Source: Apostichopus japonicus
Taxonomy: Eukaryota > Echinodermata > Holothuroidea > Aspidochirotida > Stichopodidae
Direction of reading: 5' to 3'
Assembly: GCF_037975245.1 (NCBI RefSeq)
Contig: NC_092572.1
Location: 27,389,989-27,453,988 of the forward strand
Length of the DNA stretch: 64,000 bases
This document shows, piece by piece, positions 13,001 to 23,012 of this stretch. The stretch's first letter is position 1. Every line of letters begins with the position of its first letter. A model generated the notes under the pieces. It had not been told where the DNA came from and made no database searches. It saw only the letters and a list, made by a program, of their open reading frames with translations. The position numbers and the translations under genes are program-made.

Positions 13001-16000
13001 ATGCCACATTTACACAATATATATATACACCTCCCATATACTACACCTATACCTCCCATATACTACAAGGTCAATTAATTCCCTCCAATCCCTCCCCCCA
13101 ATATACTATAAAGTCAATTAATCCCTACCCCCCATATACTACAAGGTTAACCCCCTACACCCCCTCTACATATACTAGGTCAAATAATCCCTCCAACCCT
13201 ACACCCATATACTACAATGTCAATTAATCCTCTCCAACCCCCCATATACCTCAAGGTCAATTAATCCCTCCCCCCCAAATAATTCAAGGTCAATTATCCA
13301 CCCCCCACCCCCATATAATACAAGGTCAATTAACCCCTCAAACCCACCCCCCATATACTAGGTCAAATAATCTCCTCCACCCCCCATATACTACAAAGTC
13401 AATCCTTCCCCCCAACCCCTCCCCCCCCACATACTACTTGGTACCATCTCAATTTTCCTTAATATAGACAATCACAAGCCTTAAGGTTACCATTTCTTTT
13501 AGAAGAAGCACATCAGTACCTGCTGAATAATGCTGGGAGCATTCTCGAGCGGGCATTTTATGGCCACATGCATTGTTTTCCTGCGTATTTTGGCTTTCCC
13601 TTCGTACACCACGGTGAAATCGCCCTGCCCCAGCTGACGCCAGGTGTCTCTGTTGGACATGTTCCCCATTTCGATCCACTCGATGGCAGGCTCCGGTTCG
13701 GGAGGCAAGGGTAACATGGCTATCGAGGAGAAGTCTAGGAGTCTCAGGCAGTCCTCTATAACGGTCAGAAAAAGATGAGACGTCTCAAAAACTTATAAAT
13801 GGATCATTGCAGACATATCACACCCGGCAAGGGTTACTAACTTACTCTTACCTTTAATCGCATTTCTATGCGATAATTCAATTGATTGAACTTTCACGAT
13901 TGGATGCTTATCTGTCTCACCCCCACATATGCACTCTGACCTCCAATCTTACAAAAGATGGTAACATTTCTGCACTGCACATCCACCTCCTCCCCCCCCC
14001 CCTCTCCCCCATGACCCACTTCCAGTTCACTGCCAGGGTAAATGTTTAAGAATTTGTCCCTTGGACAACTGGGTGTTACCCTTCGGTTGTCAGAAACAAA
14101 AAACTGTACCAAAATAAAGCAAAAATTATGAATATGACAGTTTAGGAGAGATGCGTAGGTTTGGTGGGACCCTACGACATTAAATCGCTGCTTAATCTCA
14201 AAGTCATTTTATCAAAGATTACTTACATAAAATGCCACCTCTTCACACGGTTCAACTATTTTCCAAGGGTATATATATAATCATTTCATTTATTTTTCTC
14301 CTTTTTTGTAAGGGGGGGAGGGGTGAAATTAAGGAAAAAGACAATACACTGTCTGTTCAAAAGTATATAATGGCAAGAAAAAATGACACCAAACCGTTAT
14401 AAGACTTAAATATGAAAGCTGCTCAGTGGTCACTCTCAGAGAATGAAGTGGAGTTGGAGAGTGTGTACATAGATATATGATCTGCAGATTGAGCATGTTA
14501 CCCTAGGTGTCGGTCGAATCTAGATCAACATATGTTTCGATTAACTTTAGGGTATCGGTGTACGGTAGTTATGTGTACTTGTTGTCACGGCGATACAAAT
14601 ATACAAATACATGACCCAGATGGTGCTATTGATTTCAACATTAACCGCCCTAATTGATAGTATAATTAGGTTAATGGCATACTTGGTTATCTGAGTATAA
14701 CATGAAAATGCAGTCAAGTCAAACATTTCATTGGGATGGCGCACTTTTCATTTCACGAGCAATTAAAACTACGAGTCAAAAAAATGAAAATGAATCAAAA
14801 CAATATTGACCTTTAGGTTGGTAAGGAACCTGTTTCCGCAACGGTCCATCAAAGCACCAGCAGTTTTCGGCACTACGATAATGGTCAATCAGGACCCTCA
14901 GATTTGGAAACTTTGGTTGGTCCTGTAGTCCTATGTGGCCGTCTGATAAGATAAAAGAACCATGACAACCGACAGCCATAGTAAGTACAGTAAATCGTGA
15001 GCAATTATCAAACGACTTTCTTTCTCAATATGTATTATTACAAAATGAAGAGAAGATAATATTAAGAATTAGGGGGAAAAAAAGGAATAATTGAATAAGT
15101 GAATGAACATTTTTTTTTTTTTTAAAACCCAACTACATCTTGATAACTTGCCACTAACTCAAGATACGGTTGATTGAATGTAACCTATATTGACTGGCTA
15201 AACCTTCAACTAATCCAGGAAGTTCTGTCACAGTAGGGGCTCTGTGATGTCATCTGAGCACATCTTGAGCTTCAAAAGCTTTAATTAGGCTATCATAATC
15301 TTCTTGTTGATTAACCCTTGAGACCTCATACATTTGGAATGTTTGCCTAGCTGTCAAGGTTCCCTGTACTTGCGACAAAAATTGTATCTTTATCCTAAAA
15401 ACATTCTTTTCCTCTTTAACTTCCATAACTTCCATCACAATCTCTACCTTTCTCTATAGTATGTGACTCGGACAAACCTAACAATCTAGTAGTCAGCCAC
15501 CTTCAGGGTGATGAATGACACCTGTGAAATATTATCCAGCAGAACACAACCTTGGAATTTGATAGAGAATATCAGAATGTTGCTCTCGGCTTACCTGGAT
15601 AAATGATCATCTTAAAATTCTTGAACTGGCCGCCGAACAATGCTGTTAGACAGTAACTCATAAAGTCTTCTGGATTTTGTCTTATCAGATAAGTTCCATT
15701 CTGGTGAGAGGTGGCTTCGATCTTCTGTTTGGCCTTTGTTAATCTTGAGATGAAAAAAAAATCATGACCCAAAAAAAATTAATAATCATAAATGAAAGAA
15801 TAAATGAATAAATGAATGAATGAAAAAATAAGAAAGATATAATTAAAAAAGCATGTATGAAATTACAAAGTTAAAAGATTGGATCAAATTGTGGTAGGAA
15901 AATCAAAATCAAAAGCAAACATTAATTTTCAAACTCTTGACTAATTAACCGCTGAATCCTTCTTGAAATGCTACGATTAAGGTTTTAAGATCAGTTATGC

Positions 16001-19000
16001 GCTGTCTGAAAAACAAAATTCTCTCGTCTTCACCCTGCTTACTCACTCGTGCTTGCAAAGTAGTCTGCAACTAACAAATCAAGATGAATTGTGGGCACTC
16101 AAGCAGAATTTTGGGTTTCATTCCCAACTTTGACTGGTATAGCAAACACTATTTCTTCCAATGAAATTGCAAACACTATCAATGAAGTTGCCCTTACCTT
16201 AGAATGTGTCCTTCTATTTTTATATTCTTGGGAGGAGGGGGGGAAGGGAGGGGGAGGGAGGAAGGTTAGAGAATTATATTTTAATATAGTTGGTACAATA
16301 TATAAATTGTGGTCTCTAAAGCTGAACTTTCTTTCAGACAGACTATTGTTAAGTTATTCAATTTGTAAGTATGAAAAGAATGTTTCAATTGAACTTTGGA
16401 GCTATTTGGTTCTAATGAAGCTTGTCTCTGTTTTTTATTCTTTTACTTAAATTTTTTATTTTGGAAAATGTTGTCATTACTTGTTCCTGAATACTGTCTT
16501 CATTGTGTTCACTAGATGTGTTACTTCTTAGCCTAATTCTTGAAGTAAAGTCACACCATAGTTCCTGCTTATATTTGCTTTGACTGTGAAAAGACTGTGG
16601 TGGACATCTAAAGCTATAACCTGACCAAAGATAATTCTGACTACTGTATGCACAAATCATCATATTAAGGCCATATTTTCTTCATATTTATTTCATATTT
16701 CAATGTCACATTACTTAGCTGGATAACCACACAGAGACTACAGTATATGTTACTTAAATGGCCTTTTTGCCATAAAGTGTAACAACCCTGAAGGACATTC
16801 TCGTAACCACATCTTACTTAATCACTGTCAAAAGTTAACACAATTCTTTCAAGAATGAAAGAAAATGTCTTTGTCCTTCTCCAGTTTATTCCCTACCCCC
16901 TTCCCTTAATCCTCTCTTTGTCCCTCCACTGTTTATCTCCTACCTCTCCTCTTCCCCTGTTGGTTTCTTTCTTTCTTCTCTCCATCCCTTGTCTACTAAT
17001 CCCCTTTCATCCATCACTTTGTGCTCACCATGCTCATTAACCTGTCTGTATTCTGTGCATGTTTTGTCAATTCTGTTACTGTTACTTGTCATTTAGCCTT
17101 TGAAGCAAAACCTGCTAGGATCAAATGGTCAGGCCAACTTACTTTTAAACAAGAATGAAAGGAGTCAAAGCAAATGAACTGAATTGTTGTGGAAACAAAA
17201 AATCAATCCAAACCAACTGCTTTTTTTCTTGGGGGGGGGGGAACATTTGGGACTTACGAGATGGGTCCGTGGCATCTGTTTTTGACTAACGTCACCAGGC
17301 TGGGCGGTGCGCAATCTTGGCATATGTAATGGTAAAAGTCGACGATCAGCCGATAGTAACCGTCTAGTAACGACACAATCTCTTCTGCCTTCCGTCTACT
17401 GTCGACGTCAAATGTCTGCAAAGTGATTGAAGATAATGATCAAAACAGAAATAGTTGAAATAAACCAAAAATCAAAAAATTGATCTTGCAAAAAGGTTAG
17501 TTTTATAAGCAACAAATGTTTCCACCTCTCTTTAGTTACCCCGAGCTTATCCCCGAGAAAGATGACGAACAATTCTTGCAGCCCGCTGGAAAGAAATATT
17601 GGTGACTAATTAAAAACAATGACATTTTGTGGTTGTGCCAAAGGGATTTTCCAGTCGCAGACAAATTGTAGCTCTCATCTTAAAGAGAAGATTATTTGAC
17701 AATGTTGGGTCGATCCAGACATGATCCAGATACAATAATGATCCAGACACTTTGGATGGGGGAAAGAGAAGGAAGGACGGTGACCGGTGGAGCTGGTCAT
17801 AGAGGGCGCACAGTGTTCAAAGGTTACCAGGACACTCTAGGAATGGTAGAATGAGGGTGGTAAGGCTGTGGGGAGACAGGTAAGCGTGGAACAAAGTAAA
17901 TTGTCGCCCCCCCGCTTCCCATCACTGACAGGTGCAGCAATGGTCAACAAAATTGTGTCAAATCAATTGAAAGAACAGAATCAAACCATTGATTCCACTT
18001 TGCAAACTAGAAATAAAAAAAGCAACAGGACACTCCACTCCACAACACTGTAAAGCACCAATTCTTGGAGAGGCCAAGAGAATCTGTTTCCTGGTGACGA
18101 TTTTGCACAAAAAAAGACACTAACGATCGTGGGGAGGGAGGGGGCAGATAATTTCTCCGCTTCACCACGCCTTTTTCACCTGAAGATGAAGGCTATGACG
18201 TACGGTACCATCCTGTGTGTTCCGACACTCGTCCGCGCCCAAATCGTCTCAGAATCTTTTTTTTTTTTGGGGGGGGGGCTGCGCGTCCGCGTTTAGTATC
18301 AGAACAGACAGGATGGTAGTACCGTACAATGCTCACCTGAGGTCTGCCATTCCGCCTGTTAACGAGAACCTGGTAGCCATCACTCTCACCCTGAAGTCGA
18401 AGAATGTTGGTATCGATGATATCGTCAAAGGTAAACAAAGTCTCAAAGGTCTGAGAATAGATCAGTAATCATAAAAGAATTGCATCTTTGGTCTCCAAAA
18501 TGGCTTGAAGACTGTCTGGTTCATTATTAAAAAAAAAAGAGGATAAAAACTATGATACATTACTTCATTGTTTCCCTTCAGAGCCATCCCCGGTAAATTC
18601 CTACAAACCTTTCTACTTTACTTTTCCTAACAAAATATCCTTCTAACTTTATTCTATGGGTTATTCCATGAAAATTCAAGGGAACATTATTGTTTTGGTG
18701 TTCCTCAGTTCATTTGATATAGCCGACCATAAGTTATAAAGTGAAGTTTTGTCAATTTTCAGCTGATAACAGAAAGCTGTACAGTACTCTAAAACATCCT
18801 TGTTCAAATTAATCGTAACGGTAGCAAGGGTGGTAATATTCAACATGAAGCACTTCCAATATTTACTTTTTAGATATACAGTAGGTATATGGACCAGAAA
18901 GCCAAGAGGCTTAGTGATTCCTTGCCATCATTAAAATCATGTTTAGTCTGTTGCAAGATTTCATGTGTCCATGACTAATGAGCATGACATGTCCTAGGGA

Positions 19001-20302
19001 ATATATTCATGAACATAAGCCTGATTGTAGATGGTATGAACCCCAACAATGAATTTTTTCGTGGTGGGAGTAAAATGACTTTTTGTTCCTAAATGTTGCA
19101 ATATCCAGGCAAAACAGTCTTCCTACATGAGATATTACCCCAAAATAGTGTTAAACTTTCAGGAATTATTAATTAGGTTCTGAAAAATACATACCTGTAT
19201 CGTTCTTAACTTCATAACAACAATATCAATGAAAGGTCTGACCAATTATGTATTTTCTGTACACCATGGTCCTTGCACAAAGCATCATGCTGAAACCAAA
19301 GGTTTATAGCTGACCACATCTCTAAATTTTAAACATATGGGTAACACCAGCTACCAAGCAGTACCTTTTTTTATGCAGAAACCTCAAAGATGTAAGTTTT
19401 ATCATTTCAGGGATCATTAATACAGGAATTCACACAAACTGGTGTACATTTTGTTTTTAAAGTACCAAGTTTCTTTATGGGCTAGGTTTATAAATGGGAG
19501 TGCATTTGTTGAGGTGAGATATGTAAGAGAAGATAGGAGGTGTAAATATTGATGGCGGAAAGGGACTGAATTTTGAGTCATGGGACTCTGCACTTACATC
19601 GATTCCAACTTTCTTCTCAATGCCCCTGGCAGCCGAGACCACGAAGACCTCGCCGTGTATCGTCTCAAAAAACTCGGACCCAAACTCCTTGTACTCCTCT
19701 ATCAATGAAATCATGTACATGATCTTGTATGTGAGGTCTTCTCTGGCATCAAATGTTAAAGTTTTCAGATGTTTCTTAACCTTCCTCCTCAAGTTCCTCT
19801 TCTCCCAGAAGGAGAGACTGTTTTCCACCGATGCTGGCAAGGCTTTCGTGAAGTTTACCCTCCGACAGACCCGGCTCACCGAGACGTTCTCCTCCTTTGC
19901 CTCTCGGGCTATGTCCAACACGAGCAGACCCAGAGCTTCGGTCAGCTCGATATTCTCAAAGAGCTGGTCCTCCAGGTATAGGGCCTTATACTGCTCGAAC
20001 ATGTACTTGACCACGCTCGGCTCCAGGGTGTTCACGTTGGTCGAGGTGTGGAAACGCATACGGTATCTGAGCCTCTTCATGTTCCGTGTGATGCCGGTGG
20101 CCGGCTGCAACCAATATTCCCTCTCCTCGTCGTAGAGGGCAAAGAGATGCGAGCTCAGACAAGATATCTGAAGGTGCTGTGCGGCCCTGCCGCAGATGAT
20201 TTCAGCTGTAACTATGTGGTTCCATGGCACGCTGAGAGGTTGCTGGCCGTACACCAGAATGGTCATGGGCACATGGTTGGTGTGCCCGTTGACATGATTC
20301 AT
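954..20302 (-). CDS. JAK: Janus kinase (JAK), 15 coding exons, C-terminus off the window
   Basis: Non-receptor tyrosine kinase that docks on cytokine receptors through FERM-SH2 and phosphorylates receptors and STATs at the inner face of the plasma membrane. Exons, 5' to 3' on the minus strand: 20302-19598, 18450-18337, 17415-17258, 15743-15595, 14942-14811, 13755-13520, 11876-11670, 10888-10740, 10276-10138, 9535-9379, 8312-8166, 6545-6406, 5582-5487, 4624-4441 and 1084-954. All junctions are GT-AG and all phases agree; the total of 2844 nt is exactly 948 codons. Seen in order: FERM, SH2 starting at the JAK-typical HGPIS, JH2 pseudokinase (HGKVSAHN in place of HRD, GDP in place of DFG), an acidic linker, and the JH1 N-lobe (GQGHFG glycine loop, VAVK lysine). 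The HRD loop, DFG and activation-loop tyrosines must lie left of position 1; no such exon was found in 1-953. The start ATG at 20302 is the first in frame after an upstream stop near 20345; a 5' UTR exon further upstream is likely. Nothing is broken in the visible part. Confidence 0.95.
1085..4440. other. JAK intron, AT-rich, with a loose internal periodicity
   Basis: No exon-like sequence. It holds the 260-bp MITE described separately at 2108. Between about 3440 and 4440 there are diverged copies of a roughly 120-170 bp unit, recognisable by recurring TTTAACTTTA, GATTACACTGCGAC and CAGCTACTGAAAA words, that is, an old tandem array running up to the donor of the JH1 N-lobe exon. Confidence 0.7.
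2108..2367. mobile_element. 260-bp MITE with TIRs enclosing telomere-like repeats
   Basis: The left end GTGGTTATTCTTACGACTAG and the inverted right end (reading GTGGCTATTCTTACGACTAG on the other strand) form TIRs of at least 26 bp that are themselves palindromic at TTACGACTAGTCGTAA. The centre contains degenerate CCCTAA repeats at about 2215-2257. There is no coding capacity. The element family is not recognised. Confidence 0.8.
4441..4624 (-). CDS. JAK: JAK exon: JH1 kinase N-lobe
   Basis: Encodes GHFGFVFKGV (glycine loop), REVAVKILKK (ATP-binding Lys), EQEI with the alpha-C Glu, and NHKNIVKVLGYCE. All N-lobe catalytic residues of an active kinase are present. The donor is GTGAGTATC and it leaves in phase 1. 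Confidence 0.93.
5487..5582 (-). CDS. JAK: JAK exon: entry into the JH1 kinase domain
   Basis: 32 codons in phase 0. It ends in IPEGKLVLSKQLGQ; the intron splits the glycine-rich loop directly before GHFG. The acceptor is CAACAG and the donor CAG|GTAAGG. Confidence 0.9.
5668..5817 (-). mobile_element. tRNA-derived SINE in a JAK intron
   Basis: Read on the minus strand: an A-box-like TGGCCTAGTTGGTTAGG, then a B box GGTTCGAATCC, then a non-tRNA body ending in a TATATA tail at about 5658-5687. The head looks like a tRNA but cannot form a full gene and merges into the body, so it is called a SINE rather than a tRNA gene. Confidence 0.7.
6087..6244. repeat. 157-bp near-perfect palindrome
   Basis: Two arms of about 77 bp (starting GGTGAGAAATTGTTGAGAC and ending in its complement) meet at a 3-base loop near 6164-6166. 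Only a few mismatches were seen between arms. It lies in the JAK intron between the two linker exons at 6406 and 5582. Confidence 0.9.
6406..6545 (-). CDS. JAK: JAK exon: JH2-JH1 linker, part 2
   Basis: The split codon restores Ala, then NAQQDLLNNASRMPVQGAAR and a run to FGEPELP. It leaves in phase 0 at CCC|GTAAGT. It is placed as linker because it fits the phases between the JH2 end and the JH1 start. Confidence 0.78.
6913..7761. mobile_element. TTAA-flanked MITE, copy 1 (with a duplicated end)
   Basis: TTAA then AGCAGCTTTTGCG at the left, and CGCAAAATGCTGCT then TTAA at the right. It shares its sequence with the copies at 48130 and 52067. It is about 250 bp longer than copy 2 because the right end (GCGACCNAACGCAAAATGCT) occurs twice, near 7494-7521 and 7737-7761, with a duplicated subterminal block. 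A central hairpin CCAGGGAGTTG/CAACTCCCTGG lies at about 7199-7226. It is non-coding and sits in a JAK intron. Confidence 0.88.
7920..8080. repeat. Inverted-repeat hairpin element
   Basis: The ends TCTGATATTTCGATCCTAGC and the inverted ATCCTGCTAGGATCGAAATG face each other, with GGCTAAC words between them. Related sequence (CCTGCTAGGATCAAATGGTC) recurs alone near 17110-17130. It lies in a JAK intron. Confidence 0.7.
8166..8312 (-). CDS. JAK: JAK exon: acidic JH2-JH1 linker, part 1
   Basis: Phase 1 in, phase 1 out. It encodes YYASVMYDNDDGEPD and then an Asp/Glu/Pro/Thr-rich stretch (EEFPTTPTTEEEDNSG). There is no recognised fold. The donor GTGTGT is non-consensus at +4, and an alternative acceptor exists 8 bp downstream, so the edges carry some doubt. 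Confidence 0.75.
9379..9535 (-). CDS. JAK: JAK exon: end of pseudokinase C-lobe
   Basis: Encodes RRLPKPPACSELIYSVMESC and then WFQNPASRHSCKSILRDLNS, the final helices of a tyrosine-kinase fold with the Arg of subdomain XI. The acceptor is TACAG and it leaves in phase 1. Confidence 0.92.
10138..10276 (-). CDS. JAK: JAK exon: pseudokinase APE region
   Basis: The split codon restores Arg, then VAWTAPELQKTN and DKWSYGITVWEIMSYGEKP: the APE motif and alpha-F of the C-lobe. It leaves in phase 0 at GAG|GTGAGG. Confidence 0.94.
10740..10888 (-). CDS. JAK: JAK exon: pseudokinase catalytic loop
   Basis: Encodes KIVHGKVSAHNVLVLKG and KLGDPVLSVYYHS. The HRD aspartate is replaced (HGK) and DFG reads GDP, as expected of a JAK JH2 pseudokinase rather than an active kinase. 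It leaves in phase 2. Confidence 0.94.
11131..11374 (+). mobile_element. tRNA-derived SINE, family 1, copy 1
   Basis: A-box region TAGCTCAGTGGTTAACGCTGG and B box CCGGTTCGAGTCACTCC, followed by a body and a TACATACATAC tail. Copies at 25041-25266 and 40641-40856 share head, body and tail. A partial duplicate of the first 25 bp precedes it (11102-11129). It lies in a JAK intron. Confidence 0.88.
11670..11876 (-). CDS. JAK: JAK exon: pseudokinase alpha-C to hinge
   Basis: 69 codons in phase 0. It carries CIINFLGIGANYTLIMEYAA followed by FGPLDKYLRE (hinge and alpha-D) and ends in DALEYL. The acceptor is TTTTCCAG and the donor TTG|GTACGTG. Confidence 0.93.
13013..13440. repeat. C-rich minisatellite in a JAK intron
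   Basis: About ten diverged units of 30-50 bp containing CATATACTAC, AAGGTCAATTAATCC and runs of C. In the JAK pre-mRNA (minus strand) the units read as repeated G-runs starting about 80 nt after the 13520 splice donor. Confidence 0.9.
13520..13755 (-). CDS. JAK: JAK exon: SH2-JH2 linker and pseudokinase N-lobe
   Basis: Encodes DCLRLLDFSSIA, a linker, then WRQLGQGDFTVVYEGKAK and HVAIKCPL: a glycine-rich loop and the beta-3 lysine of the JH2 pseudokinase. It leaves in phase 0 at CAG|GTACTG. A C-rich minisatellite begins about 80 bp downstream, in the intron. Confidence 0.94.
14811..14942 (-). CDS. JAK: JAK exon: SH2 domain, second half
   Basis: The split codon restores Asp, then GHIGLQDQPKFPNLRVLIDH, the C-terminal half of SH2. 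The donor AAAG|GTCAATA is weaker than the others, so the last few bases are less certain, but the phase-1 exit joins the next exon cleanly. Confidence 0.88.
15595..15743 (-). CDS. JAK: JAK exon: SH2 domain, first half
   Basis: Encodes a helix and then GTYLIRQNPEDF; the Arg of LIR is the expected phosphotyrosine-binding Arg of the FLVR-type strand. It enters in phase 2, completing a Ser codon, and leaves in phase 1 at CCAG|GTAAGC. Confidence 0.92.
17258..17415 (-). CDS. JAK: JAK exon: end of FERM F3 and FERM-SH2 junction
   Basis: Encodes IVSLLDGYYRLIVDFYHYIC, the end of F3, and runs to CHGPIS, the hallmark at the start of the JAK SH2 domain. The acceptor is TTTGCAG, the donor GTAAGTC, and it ends in phase 2. 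Confidence 0.93.
17785..17901. mobile_element. DIRS terminal fragment (element B-type right end)
   Basis: Shares GGTCATAGAGGGCGCACAGTG, GGTAGAATGAGG and GGGGAGACAGGTAAGCGTGG with the right end of the DIRS element at 44222-44360, and ends in the same GTAAAT. No internal DIRS sequence is attached, so it is a truncated or solo end in a JAK intron. Confidence 0.8.
18199..18327. repeat. Small hairpin element next to a JAK splice donor
   Basis: The left arm CGTACGGTACCATCCTGTG and the right arm ACAGGATGGTAGTACCGTAC are inverted copies; the T/G homopolymer run at 18258-18278 lies between them. The right arm ends 3 bp from the donor of the 18337 exon. Confidence 0.75.
18337..18450 (-). CDS. JAK: JAK exon: FERM F3
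   Basis: Exactly 38 codons in phase 0. It encodes TFETLFTFDDIIDTNILRL and then NRRNGRPQ, matching the F3 (PH-like) strands of JAK. The acceptor is TTCTCAG and the donor CAG|GTGAGC. A small inverted-repeat hairpin lies just beyond the donor. Confidence 0.9.
19598..20302 (-). CDS. JAK: JAK coding exon 1: FERM F1-F2 and start of F3
   Basis: 235 codons. It contains a ubiquitin-like F1 lobe (ILVYGQQPLS), then LFALYDEEREYWLQPA and LRYRMRF, which are typical of JAK FERM domains, and a helical F2 lobe. It ends in Asp before the donor GTAAGTG. The frame stays open upstream of the ATG with a pyrimidine-rich acceptor-like stretch near 20325, so an untranslated first exon probably joins here. Confidence 0.92.
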
Positions 20303-21657
20303 CTGGCTGGTGTCGGGTGCAGATGTTTCTCGATGAAGGAAAAGAGGGAGGTTTGTATTGACCCCTCAAAAGATCTAAGAGAAAAGAAGGAAGGATTTTA
20401 AGTCAGAATACTAATAGTTAAGACAATTTAGAGGAAAGACAGAGAGTGAAATATTTAACTTGAATCAACTTACATTTTGAGTTAAAGGGATTGGGTTTTG
20501 ACTAATTGGGATTTTGTCAAAATTGCATGTAGACATTAAATACAACAAGTTAAAGCCCTTACATTCTCTCTCCTACAAGTTTTTTTTTAATTTTGCAAGC
20601 CAAATTATATACACAGGTCCTGAGGGATTTATGAATAATTAGAAAATTACTATTAGTCAAATTTCTGGCAGAATATGTTACAACTTAAGCTGAACATTAA
20701 CACACTGATTGTCTGATGAAGTCACTATAGTACAAGAGGTCAGAATTTTTATGTAAAAGTTGGAGATCTGTCTGTGGGTTGACACATTGTACAAAATTAA
20801 TTGTCAAAATATAATTGTATATAGCTTCCTTGCATATCTGATTAAAATTGTGAAAAAAGTATTTAAATTATGAATTGTATTTTGAATAGTGTGGGGGGGA
20901 AGGGGGGGGATAGGTACAATACAGTCAATCCCTCTTTCACCACAAAGTGTTTATTGCACACATACTGTAGTACTCCTAAAACTGAACCACAAGTGAGTTT
21001 AACATAATGAATTGGAGTTACAGTACAGTAGTACACAGCACTTTGCTGATGAACTGAGTTTGACTCACAATTAATGCTCTTGTACAGTACAGTAGATGAG
21101 CCACAAAAAGTATAGCCAGTTAGGAAAAGCACTTTCGAAATGCTATAGAGTAATGTACTACCACATAATGTTACTCTACCTTCGTGTCACACAGTAAAGC
21201 TTTTACAGTACAGTAGGAGCAGTTTCCCACTTTTATCCAGGTTCAACATCGCTCTTTGTGAATCGATTCAAGGCCATCTTCGTGAATCAATTTTGGTTTC
21301 TAAGGTTAGTTTGCCATTTCACGCGAATCAAAAATCCAGATATGTACCCATTTTGACAGGTTAAGTCCCCATAATTTGCATGATACACAATTCTGATGCC
21401 TGGCAAGTGAAGAAACTTTACCGAAAGCTTCATCTAAGAGATCTATACTTTGTGCATTATAACCTCTGAACAGGAGCTTCAACGCAAGATTTACAGTACC
21501 TGGGACTGCTGAAGTGACGTAAATTGTCCTAGTCGAGATTATCAGTAATTCAGAATGATCCGGGGCTGAAGCTTCAAATCTCTGACCTAGATCTTCATTG
21601 CTTTCAGGGATATACATCTGGTATACACACTTAACACATCACAACACCGTGTAAGAT
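20303..21657. other. Upstream flank of the JAK coding start
   Basis: This should contain the JAK acceptor or 5' UTR sequence and perhaps a promoter, but no TATA box, initiator or CpG-rich block can be defended. The sequence is AT-rich with scattered GTACAGTA words. An open frame at 21306-21617 (minus) resembles nothing recognised. Confidence 0.5.
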
Positions 21658-22125
21658 GCATGGACACCAAAGTGCTCCACCAACAGTAATACTGTAATTA
21701 CCGCTGATGTAGTACTGATAGTTGTGATTAAAGGCACACACATCAAATATTTAAATGGGAGTTAAAAAGTCTACAAAATGCTATGTACTGTACTATATTG
21801 TTAGAAACTACACACACGATGCAGTACTTACGTAGTGCAATATACATGTGCATGTTTTGCTTTGCATTTTAGGATAAATATATTCATAACAATATTCTTT
21901 GGTGCATGGACACCAAAGTGCTCTACCAACAGTAATAATTACCGCTGATGTAGTACTGATAGTTGTCATTAGAGGCACAGATCAAATATTTAAATGGGAG
22001 TTGAAAGTCTACAAAATGCTATGTACTATTTAAGTTAGAAACTACACACACATGATATACAAGTTTACTGTTCGTAGCAATATGGGCATGTTTTGCTTTG
22101 CATTTTAGGATAAATATCATGAGCT
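21658..22125. repeat. Diverged tandem duplication, 246-bp period
   Basis: GCATGGACACCAAAGTGCTC begins at 21658 and again at 21904. The two units continue together through TACCGCTGATGTAGTACTG and GCATGTTTTGCTTTGCATTT, with small indels. Confidence 0.88.
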
Positions 22126-22425
22126 TGGATACTGTGTACTCACTGTACTGCCACATTAAGTATGATTTATGGTAGAATATTCAAGTTCATACAGGGATGT
22201 CAACTTTTCAAACTTGTGCAATTTACCAAATTTCTTAACTGTATTTCTGTCCTCAAAAAACATACAAAATGTTGCGTGTGTTAATTCATCAATGAAGTTA
22301 AAAAATACCAACATATCTCACAAGCCAAACAGTATGTTTACTGTTCTGATTCATTGCTCACTGTGTCAGTCAATACATACACATGTACTGTACGGTAAAC
22401 TACATTACACAACATTAACAATAGG

Positions 22426-23012
22426 TAGCCTACATTACAGTACATTACAGTACATTACAGTACATTACAGTACTGTACATTAATGTACATTTTAAATGTA
22501 CATTACAGAAAGTGCAAGTACAGTACAGTACAATTACATTACAGTACAATTACAGTACAGCACAATTACAGTACAGTATAGTACAGTATTTTATAACTAT
22601 ATTACAGTACTACAGTACATGTATGATAGTACAGTATAGTACAGTACAGTATAGTACAGTACAGTACAGTGCAGTACAGTACAATTACAGTACAGGTACA
22701 GTACTATATTACAGTACAGTACATGTATGATAGTACTGTATAGTACAGTACAGTGCAGTACAGTACAATTACAGTACAGTACTATATTACAGTACAGTAC
22801 ATGTATGATAGTACAGTATAGTACAGTACAGTACAGTGCAGTACAGTACAATTACAGTACAGTACTATATTACAGTACAGTACATGTATGATAGTATAGT
22901 ACTGTACAGTGCAGTACAGTACAGTACAGTGCAGTACAATTACAGTACAGTACTATATTGCAGTACAGTACATGTATGATAGTACAGTACATTACAGTAC
23001 AGTACAGCGCAC
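22426..23012. repeat. TACAGTAC satellite with higher-order units
   Basis: Built of TACAGTACAG and ATTACAGTAC words. The marker ACATGTATGATAGTA recurs near 22618, 22721, 22799, 22882 and 22969, giving higher-order units of about 78-103 bp. Open frames through it are repeat artefacts. Confidence 0.92.

Noticed and set aside
13013-13440. CRISPR-like spaced repeats
   Set aside because: Units and spacing are irregular, the DNA is metazoan and no cas genes exist; it is a minisatellite.
21306-21617. 103-codon frame on the minus strand upstream of JAK
   Set aside because: No recognisable family and no clear splice signals in phase with JAK; not needed to complete the FERM domain.
22512-22851. Open frames rich in Tyr/Cys/Thr (YCTVLYC and similar)
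   Set aside because: Translation of the TACAGTAC satellite.
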